Positions 1 to 6,428 of a DNA stretch of 55,690 bases are shown here, in pieces. The position numbers were made by a program, and so were the translations under genes. Source of the DNA: Streptomyces sp. H27-H1 (GTDB lineage: Bacteria; Actinomycetota; Actinomycetes; Streptomycetales; Streptomycetaceae); NCBI RefSeq assembly GCF_026627445.1, contig NZ_JAPNLJ010000045.1, positions 1-55,690 on the forward strand. Direction: 5' to 3'. The notes under the pieces were generated by a model. The model was not told where the DNA came from. It did no database searches and worked only from the letters and a program-made list of their open reading frames with translations. Positions within the stretch are counted from its first letter, which is position 1; each line of letters opens with the position of its first letter.

Positions 1-32
1 GTCCTGCGCGGCGGATTTCCGCCGCGCAGGAC
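1..32. terminator. Perfect hairpin at window edge
   Basis: A 14-bp perfect stem (1-14 with 19-32) closes a 4-nt ATTT loop. There is no T-run. It lies 70 bp beyond the stop of the minus-strand flavodoxin-like gene, so it probably terminates that transcript and perhaps one entering from the left. Confidence 0.7.
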
Positions 33-101
33 CGTGCCCCCGCCCGTTGGGCCCCGGCCGCGCCCGTGCCGGGCGGCAGCGCCCGGCACTCGGGCCGTGG
101 A

Positions 102-710
102 TCAGACCGCGACGGAGAGGGTCGCGCGGCCGGCGAGCAGGACGCGGGTCTGGTCGGCGACGCGGCGGCCGAGGTGCTCGGCGGTGGCGATGTCGGCCTT
201 GTGGACGAACTCGGCACTCTGGTCGCCGTTGGACTGGGCGGCGGCGCCGTCGAAGAAGCCGAGGCGGTTCAGGTCGTTCTCGGAACCGGTGCTGGAGTTC
301 CAGCCCGGCTTCAGACCCAGGTTCACCCAGTTCATGCCGTGCTGCGAGGCCAGCGTCTGGAAGTAGTCGAGGGTGTTGCCCTTGTCGCCGGACTTGGAGC
401 CGGAGTTGGTGAAGCCCGCGGCGACCTTGTCCTGCCAGCCGGCCGTGAACCAGATCTTGGAGGTGGCCTCGGCGAAGACGTGGAAGGCGCCGGAGGCGGT
501 GCCCATGTAGGTGGGAGCGCCGAAGACGATGGCATCGGACGCGGTGAGCAGCTCCCACTGCGCGTCGTCGATCTCGTCGACCTTGATCAGGTGCACGGTC
601 GCGTCGGCGTCGATGGCACCGGCCTTGACCGCGTCGGCGATCACCGCGGTGTGGCCGTAGCCGGAGTGGTAGGCGATCGAGACAACGGGGGTGTACGTGA
701 TACCGGACAA
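102..710 (-). CDS. Flavodoxin-fold NAD(P)H:quinone oxidoreductase-like protein
   Basis: The 202-residue product has a flavodoxin fold like that of WrbA-type FMN reductases: an N-terminal phosphate-binding loop (AYHSGYGHT), an FGAPTYMG segment and a GFTNSGS segment, all typical FMN contacts. It probably acts in the cytosol as a two-electron quinone reductase, but the substrate cannot be read from sequence. I chose the TTG start at 710 because GAGGGAG lies 7 nt upstream; a start at 746 would add 12 unlike residues. It is transcribed divergently from an HxlR regulator, the usual arrangement for redox-controlled quinone or azo reductases, so that regulator probably controls it. Confidence 0.85.
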   Translation of the reverse strand: MSGITYTPVVSIAYHSGYGHTAVIADAVKAGAIDADATVHLIKVDEIDDAQWELLTASDAIVFGAPTYMGTASGAFHVFAEATSKIWFTAGWQDKVAAGFTNSGSKSGDKGNTLDYFQTLASQHGMNWVNLGLKPGWNSSTGSENDLNRLGFFDGAAAQSNGDQSAEFVHKADIATAEHLGRRVADQTRVLLAGRATLSVAV

Positions 711-843
711 GACGGGTCTCCCTCGGAAAACACCGTGGTGGGTCACGGCGTTGTGCGGCGTGGCGTAACAACAACGAGGTAACCACTAACTTTTTGAAAG
801 CGCAACCTGAATGGCTGGCGCTGCCTAGTAGTAGGCTGAAACC
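711..843. promoter_or_regulatory. Divergent promoter region, reductase / HxlR regulator
   Basis: This gap separates two divergent genes. TAGGCT at 832-837 is a good -10 hexamer whose implied start point is the A of the regulator ATG (844), so that mRNA may be leaderless; no Shine-Dalgarno precedes the ATG. GTAAC occurs twice in direct orientation (765-769, 779-783) and may be part of the regulator's operator. The operator call is inference only. Confidence 0.4.
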
Positions 844-1284
844 ATGCAGACTCCACCGTGCGGCGAAGCCGAGGGCGACGGCGCGCCCGAACAGGCCTCC
901 GCGACCTTCGATGTGTTCGCTCGCGTGTGCCCGTCCCGCGAGGCGCTCGAACACGTCACGGGTCGCTGGGGCAGCCTCACGGTGGGCGCCCTGCACAAGG
1001 GGCCCTGCCGATTCAACGAGCTGCGCCGCCGGGTGGACGGCATCAGCGAGAAGATGCTCTCCCAGACCCTGCACGCGCTGGAGCGCGACGGCATCGTCAA
1101 CCGGGAGGCCCAGCCGACCAACCCGCCCCGCGTCGACTACGAACTGACCGCGCTCGGCGTGGAGATCGCGCAGCGCGTGGACGCGCTCATCGGGCTGCTC
1201 GAGGGCAGCATGCCCGCGGTGCTCTCTTCCCGGTCCGCCTACGACGCCACGCGCGAAGACCGCTGGCAGCGCGGGCAGAAGTAG
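844..1284 (+). CDS. HxlR-family winged-helix regulator
   Basis: The 146-residue product is an HxlR-type DNA-binding protein. The core reads CPSREALEHVTGRWG, then a helix-turn-helix (FNELRRRVDGISEKMLSQTL) and a wing with a VDYELT segment. Cys29, just before the first helix, sits where redox-sensing members such as QorR and YodB carry their sensor cysteine. Cys6 is a second candidate. Its position opposite a quinone reductase-like gene suggests a thiol-based repressor responding to quinones or diamide-type stress; that is inference. The last 46 bp overlap the 3' end of the convergent mutM gene. Confidence 0.88.
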   Translation: MQTPPCGEAEGDGAPEQASATFDVFARVCPSREALEHVTGRWGSLTVGALHKGPCRFNELRRRVDGISEKMLSQTLHALERDGIVNREAQPTNPPRVDYELTALGVEIAQRVDALIGLLEGSMPAVLSSRSAYDATREDRWQRGQK

Positions 1285-2108
1285 CTCGACCGGTTCATCC
1301 ACGGCCGGCGCCGCATGGGAGTCCCGCAGCGCCTGCAGGGCTCGTCCTCCCGCCCGTAGGCGTCGAGGGAGCGGTCGAAGTAGCCGGATTCGCCGTTGAC
1401 GTTGACGTAGAGGCTGTCGAAGCTGGTGCCGCCGACGGCCAGGGCCTCGTTCATGACGTCCCGGACATGGCCGAGGAGTTCCGTGCTCCGGGGGCGCGTG
1501 AGCGTGGCCGTGGGGCGCTCGTAGTGCAGCTTGGCGCGCCAGAGCGACTCGTCCGCGTAGATGTTGCCGACCCCGCTGATCAGCGACTGGTCGAGCAGTG
1601 CCCGCTTCACCGTGGTGCGCTTGGCCCGCAGCGCCAGATGGTAGGCCGCCTCGTCGAAGAGCGGGTCCAGGGGGTCCCGCGCGATGTGCGCGATGACGTC
1701 GGGCAGCCCCTCCGCGCTGTCGGGGGCACAAGGGTGCAGCGACAGTCCGCCGAAGGTCCGCTGGTCGACGAAGCGCAGCTCGGTCCCGGCGTCGTCCGCG
1801 AACCGCACCCGGATGCGCAGGTGCTTCTCGTCGGGGGCCCCTTCGGGCTGCACGAGGAGCTGCCCGCTCATCCCGAGGTGCCCGAGCACGGAGTGCTCCC
1901 GCTCCTCCAGCGGCAGCCACAGGTACTTGCCGCGCCGCCTCGGTACCCCGAAGGTCTCCCCCGTGAGCCGCGCGGCGAAATCGGCGCCGCCGCCCGCGTG
2001 CCGGCGTACGGCGCGCGGATGCAGCACCTCGACGGCCGTGACGGTCCGCCCGGCCACCCAGCGTTCCAGGCCGCGCCGCACCACTTCGACTTCGGGCAGC
2101 TCGGGCAC
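1239..2108 (-). CDS. mutM: Formamidopyrimidine-DNA glycosylase
   Basis: The 289-residue Fpg/MutM excises oxidised purines (8-oxoguanine, FapyG) from DNA and cleaves the abasic site. The mature N-terminus P-E-L-P-E-V-E carries the catalytic proline and glutamate. The C-terminal zinc finger is C-x2-C-x16-C-x2-C (PCRRC to FCPRC). The GTG start at 2108 directly precedes that proline and has GGAGG 5 nt upstream, which decides the start over longer frames. It follows rnc in the same direction after 127 bp containing a strong hairpin. The coding end runs 46 bp into the convergent regulator gene. Confidence 0.96.
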   Translation of the reverse strand: MPELPEVEVVRRGLERWVAGRTVTAVEVLHPRAVRRHAGGGADFAARLTGETFGVPRRRGKYLWLPLEEREHSVLGHLGMSGQLLVQPEGAPDEKHLRIRVRFADDAGTELRFVDQRTFGGLSLHPCAPDSAEGLPDVIAHIARDPLDPLFDEAAYHLALRAKRTTVKRALLDQSLISGVGNIYADESLWRAKLHYERPTATLTRPRSTELLGHVRDVMNEALAVGGTSFDSLYVNVNGESGYFDRSLDAYGREDEPCRRCGTPMRRRPWMNRSSYFCPRCQRSSRVAS

Positions 2109-2183
2109 GGGGACCTCCGGAAGGGTGCGGTGGTGAAGCTCCCGGCGAGCGTACCGGCCCCCCGGCCGGGGCCGGAAACGGGT

Positions 2184-2215
2184 CCGCCCGCCCTCGCTGT
2201 CGCGGGGGCGGGCGG
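2184..2215. terminator. Hairpin between rnc and mutM
   Basis: A 14-bp stem with one G-T wobble (2184-2197 with 2202-2215) and a TGTC loop. The A-run lies on the plus strand after the stem, so on the minus strand the T-run precedes it and this is not a canonical intrinsic terminator. It may attenuate rnc to mutM read-through or stabilise the rnc 3' end. Confidence 0.5.
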
Positions 2216-2235
2216 GAAAAATCCGGAAGGACGCG

Positions 2236-3099
2236 TCAGGCTTCGGGCGTCGGATCGGCGGGAGTCGGCGCCCCGTCGTCTTCAGCCGCGGCCTCGGCCG
2301 AAGCCGGCACCGCTGCTCCGGCCGGAGCCGGATTGGCCACGCCCGCGGCTTGCGCCGCGATCCGCTCGTCCGCCGCGGTACGGATACCGCGCCACGCGGA
2401 CTCGGCCGCCTGCTGTTCCGCTTCCTTCTTGCTGCGCCCGACACCGGTGCCATAGGAGACAGCACCGACGCGCGCGGCGGCGGTGAAGGTCTTCTGATGG
2501 TCCGGGCCGGTCTCGGAGACCAGGTATTCCGGCACGCCAAGACCTTCGGCGGCCGTGAGCTCCTGGAGACTGGTTTTCCAGTCCAGGCCGGCGCCGAGGT
2601 TCGAGGACTTCTCGATGAGCGGGTCAAAGAGCCGGTGAACCAGCTCCGAGGCCGCGTCGAGGCCCCGATCGAGGTAGACCGCGCCGATCACCGCTTCAAG
2701 GGTGTCGGCGAGGATGGAGGCCTTGTCCCGGCCACCCGTGCCCTCTTCGCCCCGGCCGAGCCGGATGAAGAGACCGAGTTCGAGCCCGCGGCTGACTTCG
2801 GCAAGTGCGCGCGAGTTGACTACCGCGGCCCGCAGTTTGGCCAATTGGCCTTCCGGCAGGTCGGGGTGGGTCGTGTACAGCGTGTCCGTGACCACCAGGC
2901 CCAGCACGGAGTCCCCGAGGAACTCCAGCCGTTCGTTGGTGGGCAGACCGCCGTTCTCGTACGCGTACGAGCGGTGGGTCAGCGCACGCACCAGAAGGGC
3001 GGACTCGAGTCGATACCCGAGCCGCCCTTCCAGAAGCACGTGGGACGAGGCCGCGTTCTTACTGTCTGCCTGCTTCTCAGCGTTGGACAGCTCAGACAT
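2236..3099 (-). CDS. rnc: Ribonuclease III
   Basis: The 287-residue product cleaves double-stranded RNA in rRNA processing; in Streptomyces the orthologue (AbsB) also affects antibiotic production. The catalytic signature ERLEFLGDSVLGL is near residue 57, and the second acidic cluster lies in ILADTLEAVIGAVYLD. A dsRNA-binding domain follows (DWKTSLQELTAAEG to AEQQAAESAW). The C-terminus has a roughly 45-residue Ala/Pro/Glu-rich tail longer than in most bacteria. The ATG at 3099 begins MSELSNAEKQ. It lies 19 bp downstream of rpmF, in the same transcription unit. Confidence 0.96.
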   Translation of the reverse strand: MSELSNAEKQADSKNAASSHVLLEGRLGYRLESALLVRALTHRSYAYENGGLPTNERLEFLGDSVLGLVVTDTLYTTHPDLPEGQLAKLRAAVVNSRALAEVSRGLELGLFIRLGRGEEGTGGRDKASILADTLEAVIGAVYLDRGLDAASELVHRLFDPLIEKSSNLGAGLDWKTSLQELTAAEGLGVPEYLVSETGPDHQKTFTAAARVGAVSYGTGVGRSKKEAEQQAAESAWRGIRTAADERIAAQAAGVANPAPAGAAVPASAEAAAEDDGAPTPADPTPEA

Positions 3100-3118
3100 T
3101 GCGCCTCTCACCAGCCGC

Positions 3119-3292
3119 TCAGACCTCGAGGACCTGACGCTTGTTGTAGGTGCCGCAGCTCGGGCACGCAATGTGCTGGAGCTTCGGCTCCTGGCAACGC
3201 TCGCACGAAACCAGGGTGGGGACCGCAGCCTTCCACTGCGACCGGCGGTGGCGCGTGTTGCTGCGCGACATCTTCCGCTTCGGAACAGCCAC
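3119..3292 (-). CDS. rpmF: 50S ribosomal protein L32 (zinc-ribbon form)
   Basis: The 57-residue L32 begins MAVPKRKMSRSNTRHRR. It keeps two C-x2-C pairs (CERC and CPSC), so it is the zinc-binding C+ paralogue rather than the Zur-controlled cysteine-free form. The GTG start at 3292 has AGGAG 8 nt upstream. It starts 2 nt after the DUF177 stop, giving the very widespread DUF177-rpmF pair, and is followed closely by rnc. Confidence 0.96.
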   Translation of the reverse strand: MAVPKRKMSRSNTRHRRSQWKAAVPTLVSCERCQEPKLQHIACPSCGTYNKRQVLEV

Positions 3293-3294
3293 GG

Positions 3295-3960
3295 CTACTT
3301 CTCCTGCTTCTCGGCGGCGCCCTGAACTCCGTCAGAGACAGTGCCGCTCATGTTGTCCTTCTCGACGCCCTGATCGGAGACGAGTCCCTGCAATGCCGCC
3401 CAACGGATATCGACGGCGTCATGGTGGTGGTCCGGGTCGTCGTTCAGGCTGAGCCCGCAATCGGGGCACAGTCCGAGACAGTCCTCCCGGCACACCGGCT
3501 GCAGCGGCAGTGCGAGCACCACCACGTCGCGCAGCACGGATTCGAGGTCGAACAAGCCGTCCTCGATAAAGAGCGTGTCCTCGTCGTCCTCGGCGTCGTC
3601 GGCCGGCTCCGCCTTCGAGCGGTTCCGGTCGTCGGCGTCAGGGTACGAGAACATCTCCTGGAACTCCGCCTTGAGCTCACGCTCGACGGCCTCCAGACAC
3701 CTTACGCACTCCCCGGTGGCCGATCCACGAGCGGTGCCTGTGACAAGCACCCCTTCCATGACCGACTCCAGGCGGAGCTTGAGGTTCAGCCGACTGCCTT
3801 CCGGCACTCCGATGACACCGGCGAGACCGAGGTCCGCCGGCGCCGCGATCTCACGGGACAGCCGCAGCATGGCACCAGGACGCCGACCCAGCTCGTGCGT
3901 ATCGAACACGAGGGGGTTGCGGTGGTCGAGGTGGGTGTTCAGGGCTGTTCCCGCTTTCAC
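3295..3960 (-). CDS. DUF177 (YceD) family protein
   Basis: The 221-residue product is a YceD/DUF177 protein, a family nearly always encoded next to L32. In E. coli and plants it is linked to 23S rRNA accumulation, so a role in large-subunit assembly is likely. Conserved cysteine motifs are visible: GECVRCLE near residue 85 and CREDCLGLCPDCG near residue 157. The middle is very acidic (AEPADDAEDDEDT). The start is uncertain: GTG at 3960 lacks a clear Shine-Dalgarno, and a few in-frame codons downstream are alternatives. Between this gene and the coiled-coil gene (3961-4093) I see no gene. Confidence 0.9.
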   Translation of the reverse strand: MKAGTALNTHLDHRNPLVFDTHELGRRPGAMLRLSREIAAPADLGLAGVIGVPEGSRLNLKLRLESVMEGVLVTGTARGSATGECVRCLEAVERELKAEFQEMFSYPDADDRNRSKAEPADDAEDDEDTLFIEDGLFDLESVLRDVVVLALPLQPVCREDCLGLCPDCGLSLNDDPDHHHDAVDIRWAALQGLVSDQGVEKDNMSGTVSDGVQGAAEKQEK

Positions 3961-4093
3961 AAAATCACTGGAGACTGCTGAAGATCAAGATTTCCGCCAC
4001 TCAAGGGCAGCATTGATCGCGGTGCATACGCGCGACCGAAGAGCCAGGATACCCGCCGCTTCGCTCTGCGCCCAATCCGGTTCCCCAGGGAAC

Positions 4094-5161
4094 TCAGCGG
4101 CCCTGTTCGTACTGGCGCAGCTGGTCCAGATTGATCATGCTCGTGTCGAAGAAGCTGGTCTCGTCGAGAGCGGCCTGCTGGTCCGGTACGGGCTGCTGCT
4201 GCTGGTAGCCGCCGTACGGGTCGGGCTGCTGCTCGTAGGAAGCCGCGTAGGGGTCGGGCTGCTGCACCTGCTGGTAGTTGCCGTACGGGTCCTGGTACGC
4301 GTACGCGTCCTGCTGGACGGGCTGCCCCGGATAGTGCGCGGCGTAAGCCTCTCCAGTGGAGCCGGTGCTCGCTCCGGGGTAGGCGTCGTACGCCGGCTCC
4401 GGGTGCGCCTGTGCGGGGATCAGCGGCGCCTGCGGCTCGGCCAGCCCAGCCAGGAAGTCCGCGTCGCTCTGGGAGCGCGACTGCTGGAGCCCGGCCGCGT
4501 CCTGGGCGGCCATGTGCGCGCCGAGGTCGTCGGTGGCCACGCGGCCCAGGAGCTTCTGCCGGCCGCGGCCGACGGCCTCCAGGGTTTTGGAGAGCACCGC
4601 TTCGAAGGTGGCCAGCTTGGTGTCCACGTAGGCGTCCGCCTGCTCGCGCTGCGTCTGCGGGTCGTGGCTGCGCTCGGGCGCCTCGGCGTCCGGGTAGCCC
4701 TGGTCGTCCAGCCCGGGCCCGCGGCCCAGCAGCTTCTCGCGGCCGCGGTCCACCGAGCCGATGGTCTTGCTGAGTACGACCTCGAAGTTCGCGAGCTTGC
4801 TGTCGACGTAGTCGTCGGCCTCGGCCCGGACCTCCTCCGCCTCCCGGTTGGCCTCCGCCAGGATCCGGTCCGCCTCGTTCTGGGAGCGCCGCGCGACCTC
4901 GGTGTCGGAGATCAGCGAACCGCGCTGGGCGTGCGCCGACTCGATGATCCGGTCGGCCTCCCGGCGGGCCTCCTCGACCATCTGTTCCCGGCCGCCGATG
5001 AGCTCCTGGGCCTGTGCGAGCGAGCCCGGCAAAGCCTTGCGGACTTCTTCGAGCTGCGCGAGCAGCTCGGCGCGGTTGATCACGCACGAGGCCGACATGG
5101 GCATGGACCGGGCGCTGCCGACGGCCGCGACGATCTCGTCGAGCTTCTTCTGCACGTCCAT
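4094..5161 (-). CDS. Coiled-coil protein with Tyr/Gln-rich tail (DivIVA / ATP-synthase-b-like)
   Basis: The 355-residue product is hydrophilic with no membrane span. Residues about 35-125 are a charged coiled coil resembling DivIVA or ATP synthase subunit b stalks. A 32-residue block is duplicated: D116-R147 and D176-R207 both follow the pattern D-x-YVD-x-KLA-x-FE-x-VLSKT and end KLLGR. The last 110 residues are low-complexity, rich in Tyr, Gln, Pro and Asp with PDPYG-like units, suggesting a disordered or scaffold-binding region. I chose ATG 5161 (MDVQKKLDEI). Function is unknown; a cytoskeletal or polar-growth role is plausible from the coiled coil only. Gap 5162-5278 shows no gene. Confidence 0.82.
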   Translation of the reverse strand: MDVQKKLDEIVAAVGSARSMPMSASCVINRAELLAQLEEVRKALPGSLAQAQELIGGREQMVEEARREADRIIESAHAQRGSLISDTEVARRSQNEADRILAEANREAEEVRAEADDYVDSKLANFEVVLSKTIGSVDRGREKLLGRGPGLDDQGYPDAEAPERSHDPQTQREQADAYVDTKLATFEAVLSKTLEAVGRGRQKLLGRVATDDLGAHMAAQDAAGLQQSRSQSDADFLAGLAEPQAPLIPAQAHPEPAYDAYPGASTGSTGEAYAAHYPGQPVQQDAYAYQDPYGNYQQVQQPDPYAASYEQQPDPYGGYQQQQPVPDQQAALDETSFFDTSMINLDQLRQYEQGR

Positions 5162-5278
5162 GGGTGCTCGCACTCTCTCGGCCCCGGGCGGTTCCCGAGA
5201 CGGACGGGACGACTGTAAGGCCACCGGGCCGGGGGCCGACACCGGCTGACGGCAGGTCAGGGGCGTCGGCGGCCGGTG

Positions 5279-5764
5279 TCAGCGCTGGGCCAGGCGCTCC
5301 AGCAGCGCGGCGTGCACGTGCGCGGGCAGCAGGTGGGCGACGTCGCCGCCCCAGGTCGCCACTTCCTTGACCAGGGAGGAGGACAGGAAGCTGTAGGTCG
5401 GGTTGGTGGGGACGAAGAGCGTCTCGACGCCCGACAGGCCCATGTTCATCTGAGCCATCTGCAACTCGTAGTCGAAGTCGCTGACGGCGCGCAGACCCTT
5501 GACGATGGCCGGGATCTCCCGCTGCTTGCAGAAGTCGACGAGGAGCCCGTGGAAGGACTCGACCTCGATGTTTCCGTAGCCGGCGGTCGCCTCGCGGATC
5601 AGCTCGATCCGCTCCTCGACGGTGAAGAGTCCCTGCTTGGACTGGTTGATCATCACGGCGACGTGGACCACGTCGTAGAGCCGGGAGGCCCGGCCGATGA
5701 TGTCGAGGTGTCCGTTGGTGATGGGGTCGAACGACCCCGGACAGACTGCGCGGCGCAACTGCAT
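5279..5764 (-). CDS. coaD: Phosphopantetheine adenylyltransferase
   Basis: The 161-residue enzyme transfers AMP from ATP to 4'-phosphopantetheine in coenzyme A synthesis. The nucleotidyltransferase motif CPGSFDPITNGH is near residue 8, and the PTNPTYSFLSSSLVKEV motif carries the ISSTxVR-like phosphate contact. ATG 5764 (MQLRRAVCPG) gives the usual family length. ATG 5791 would add nine residues but overlaps the rsmD stop as ATGA, so coupled initiation there is possible. The rsmD-coaD pair is standard across bacteria. Confidence 0.95.
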   Translation of the reverse strand: MQLRRAVCPGSFDPITNGHLDIIGRASRLYDVVHVAVMINQSKQGLFTVEERIELIREATAGYGNIEVESFHGLLVDFCKQREIPAIVKGLRAVSDFDYELQMAQMNMGLSGVETLFVPTNPTYSFLSSSLVKEVATWGGDVAHLLPAHVHAALLERLAQR

Positions 5765-5787
5765 TCCCTCGTTCCCGGGTGCGGGCT

Positions 5788-6366
5788 TCATGACTCTTCG
5801 CTGACGGAGGCGGCGCGACCGTACCAAAGGGTGCCCTCGCCGTACTTCCTGGACCGCAGCGGCTCGAAGCCGTCCGGCCACGGGAAGGCCCCGCTCCGCG
5901 TCCTGCGCTCCACGGTGACGAGCGCGTCGTCGGTGAGCCAGCCATTGGACCGGAGTGTGAGGAGGATCTCGCTCAGTTCGGCGTGCTCCACCTCGTACGG
6001 CGGGTCCAGGAAGACCACGTCGTACGGGTCCCCCTGCGCGGGGACGGCCGCGAGCTGCTCGGCCCGGCCGGCCCGGAATTCGGCGCCGGGCAGGCCGATC
6101 GAGGTGATGTTGTCCCGGATGGCCTTGGCGGCCTTGGCGTCGGGCTCGACCAGCAGCGCGTGGCCGGCGCCGCGGGAGAGCGCCTCCAGGCCGACGGCGC
6201 CGGAACCGGCGTAGAGGTCGAGGACCCGGGCGCCCTCGACTCCGTGCAGCGACTCCCAGGTGGAGAAGAGGCCTTCGCGCATCCGGTCCGAGGTCGGGCG
6301 GGTGCCGGTGCCGGGCGGTACGACGAGGCGTCGCCCGCCGGCGCTTCCGGCGATCACGCGGGTCAT
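5788..6366 (-). CDS. rsmD: 16S rRNA (guanine966-N2)-methyltransferase
   Basis: The 192-residue Rossmann-fold methyltransferase has SAM-binding motif I (VLDLYAGSGAVGLEAL) near residue 47 and catalytic motif IV FLDPPY near residue 118. It methylates G966 of 16S rRNA during 30S assembly. The start MTRVIAGSAGGRRL is typical. The stop overlaps the first possible coaD ATG by 4 nt, and recG lies 62 bp upstream, so recG-rsmD-coaD is likely one transcript. Confidence 0.95.
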   Translation of the reverse strand: MTRVIAGSAGGRRLVVPPGTGTRPTSDRMREGLFSTWESLHGVEGARVLDLYAGSGAVGLEALSRGAGHALLVEPDAKAAKAIRDNITSIGLPGAEFRAGRAEQLAAVPAQGDPYDVVFLDPPYEVEHAELSEILLTLRSNGWLTDDALVTVERRTRSGAFPWPDGFEPLRSRKYGEGTLWYGRAASVSEES

Positions 6367-6428
6367 CTGGGGTCCTTCGGTGAGCGGGGTGGAGGATGGT
6401 GCGGGCCTTCAACGATAGGCCGTACCCG

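Noticed and set aside
858..2486. Long plus-strand open frame across the HxlR gene and antisense to mutM
   Set aside because: High GC removes stop codons in all frames. The translation is Arg/Gly/Pro-rich without any family signature, while mutM and the HxlR gene account for the DNA.
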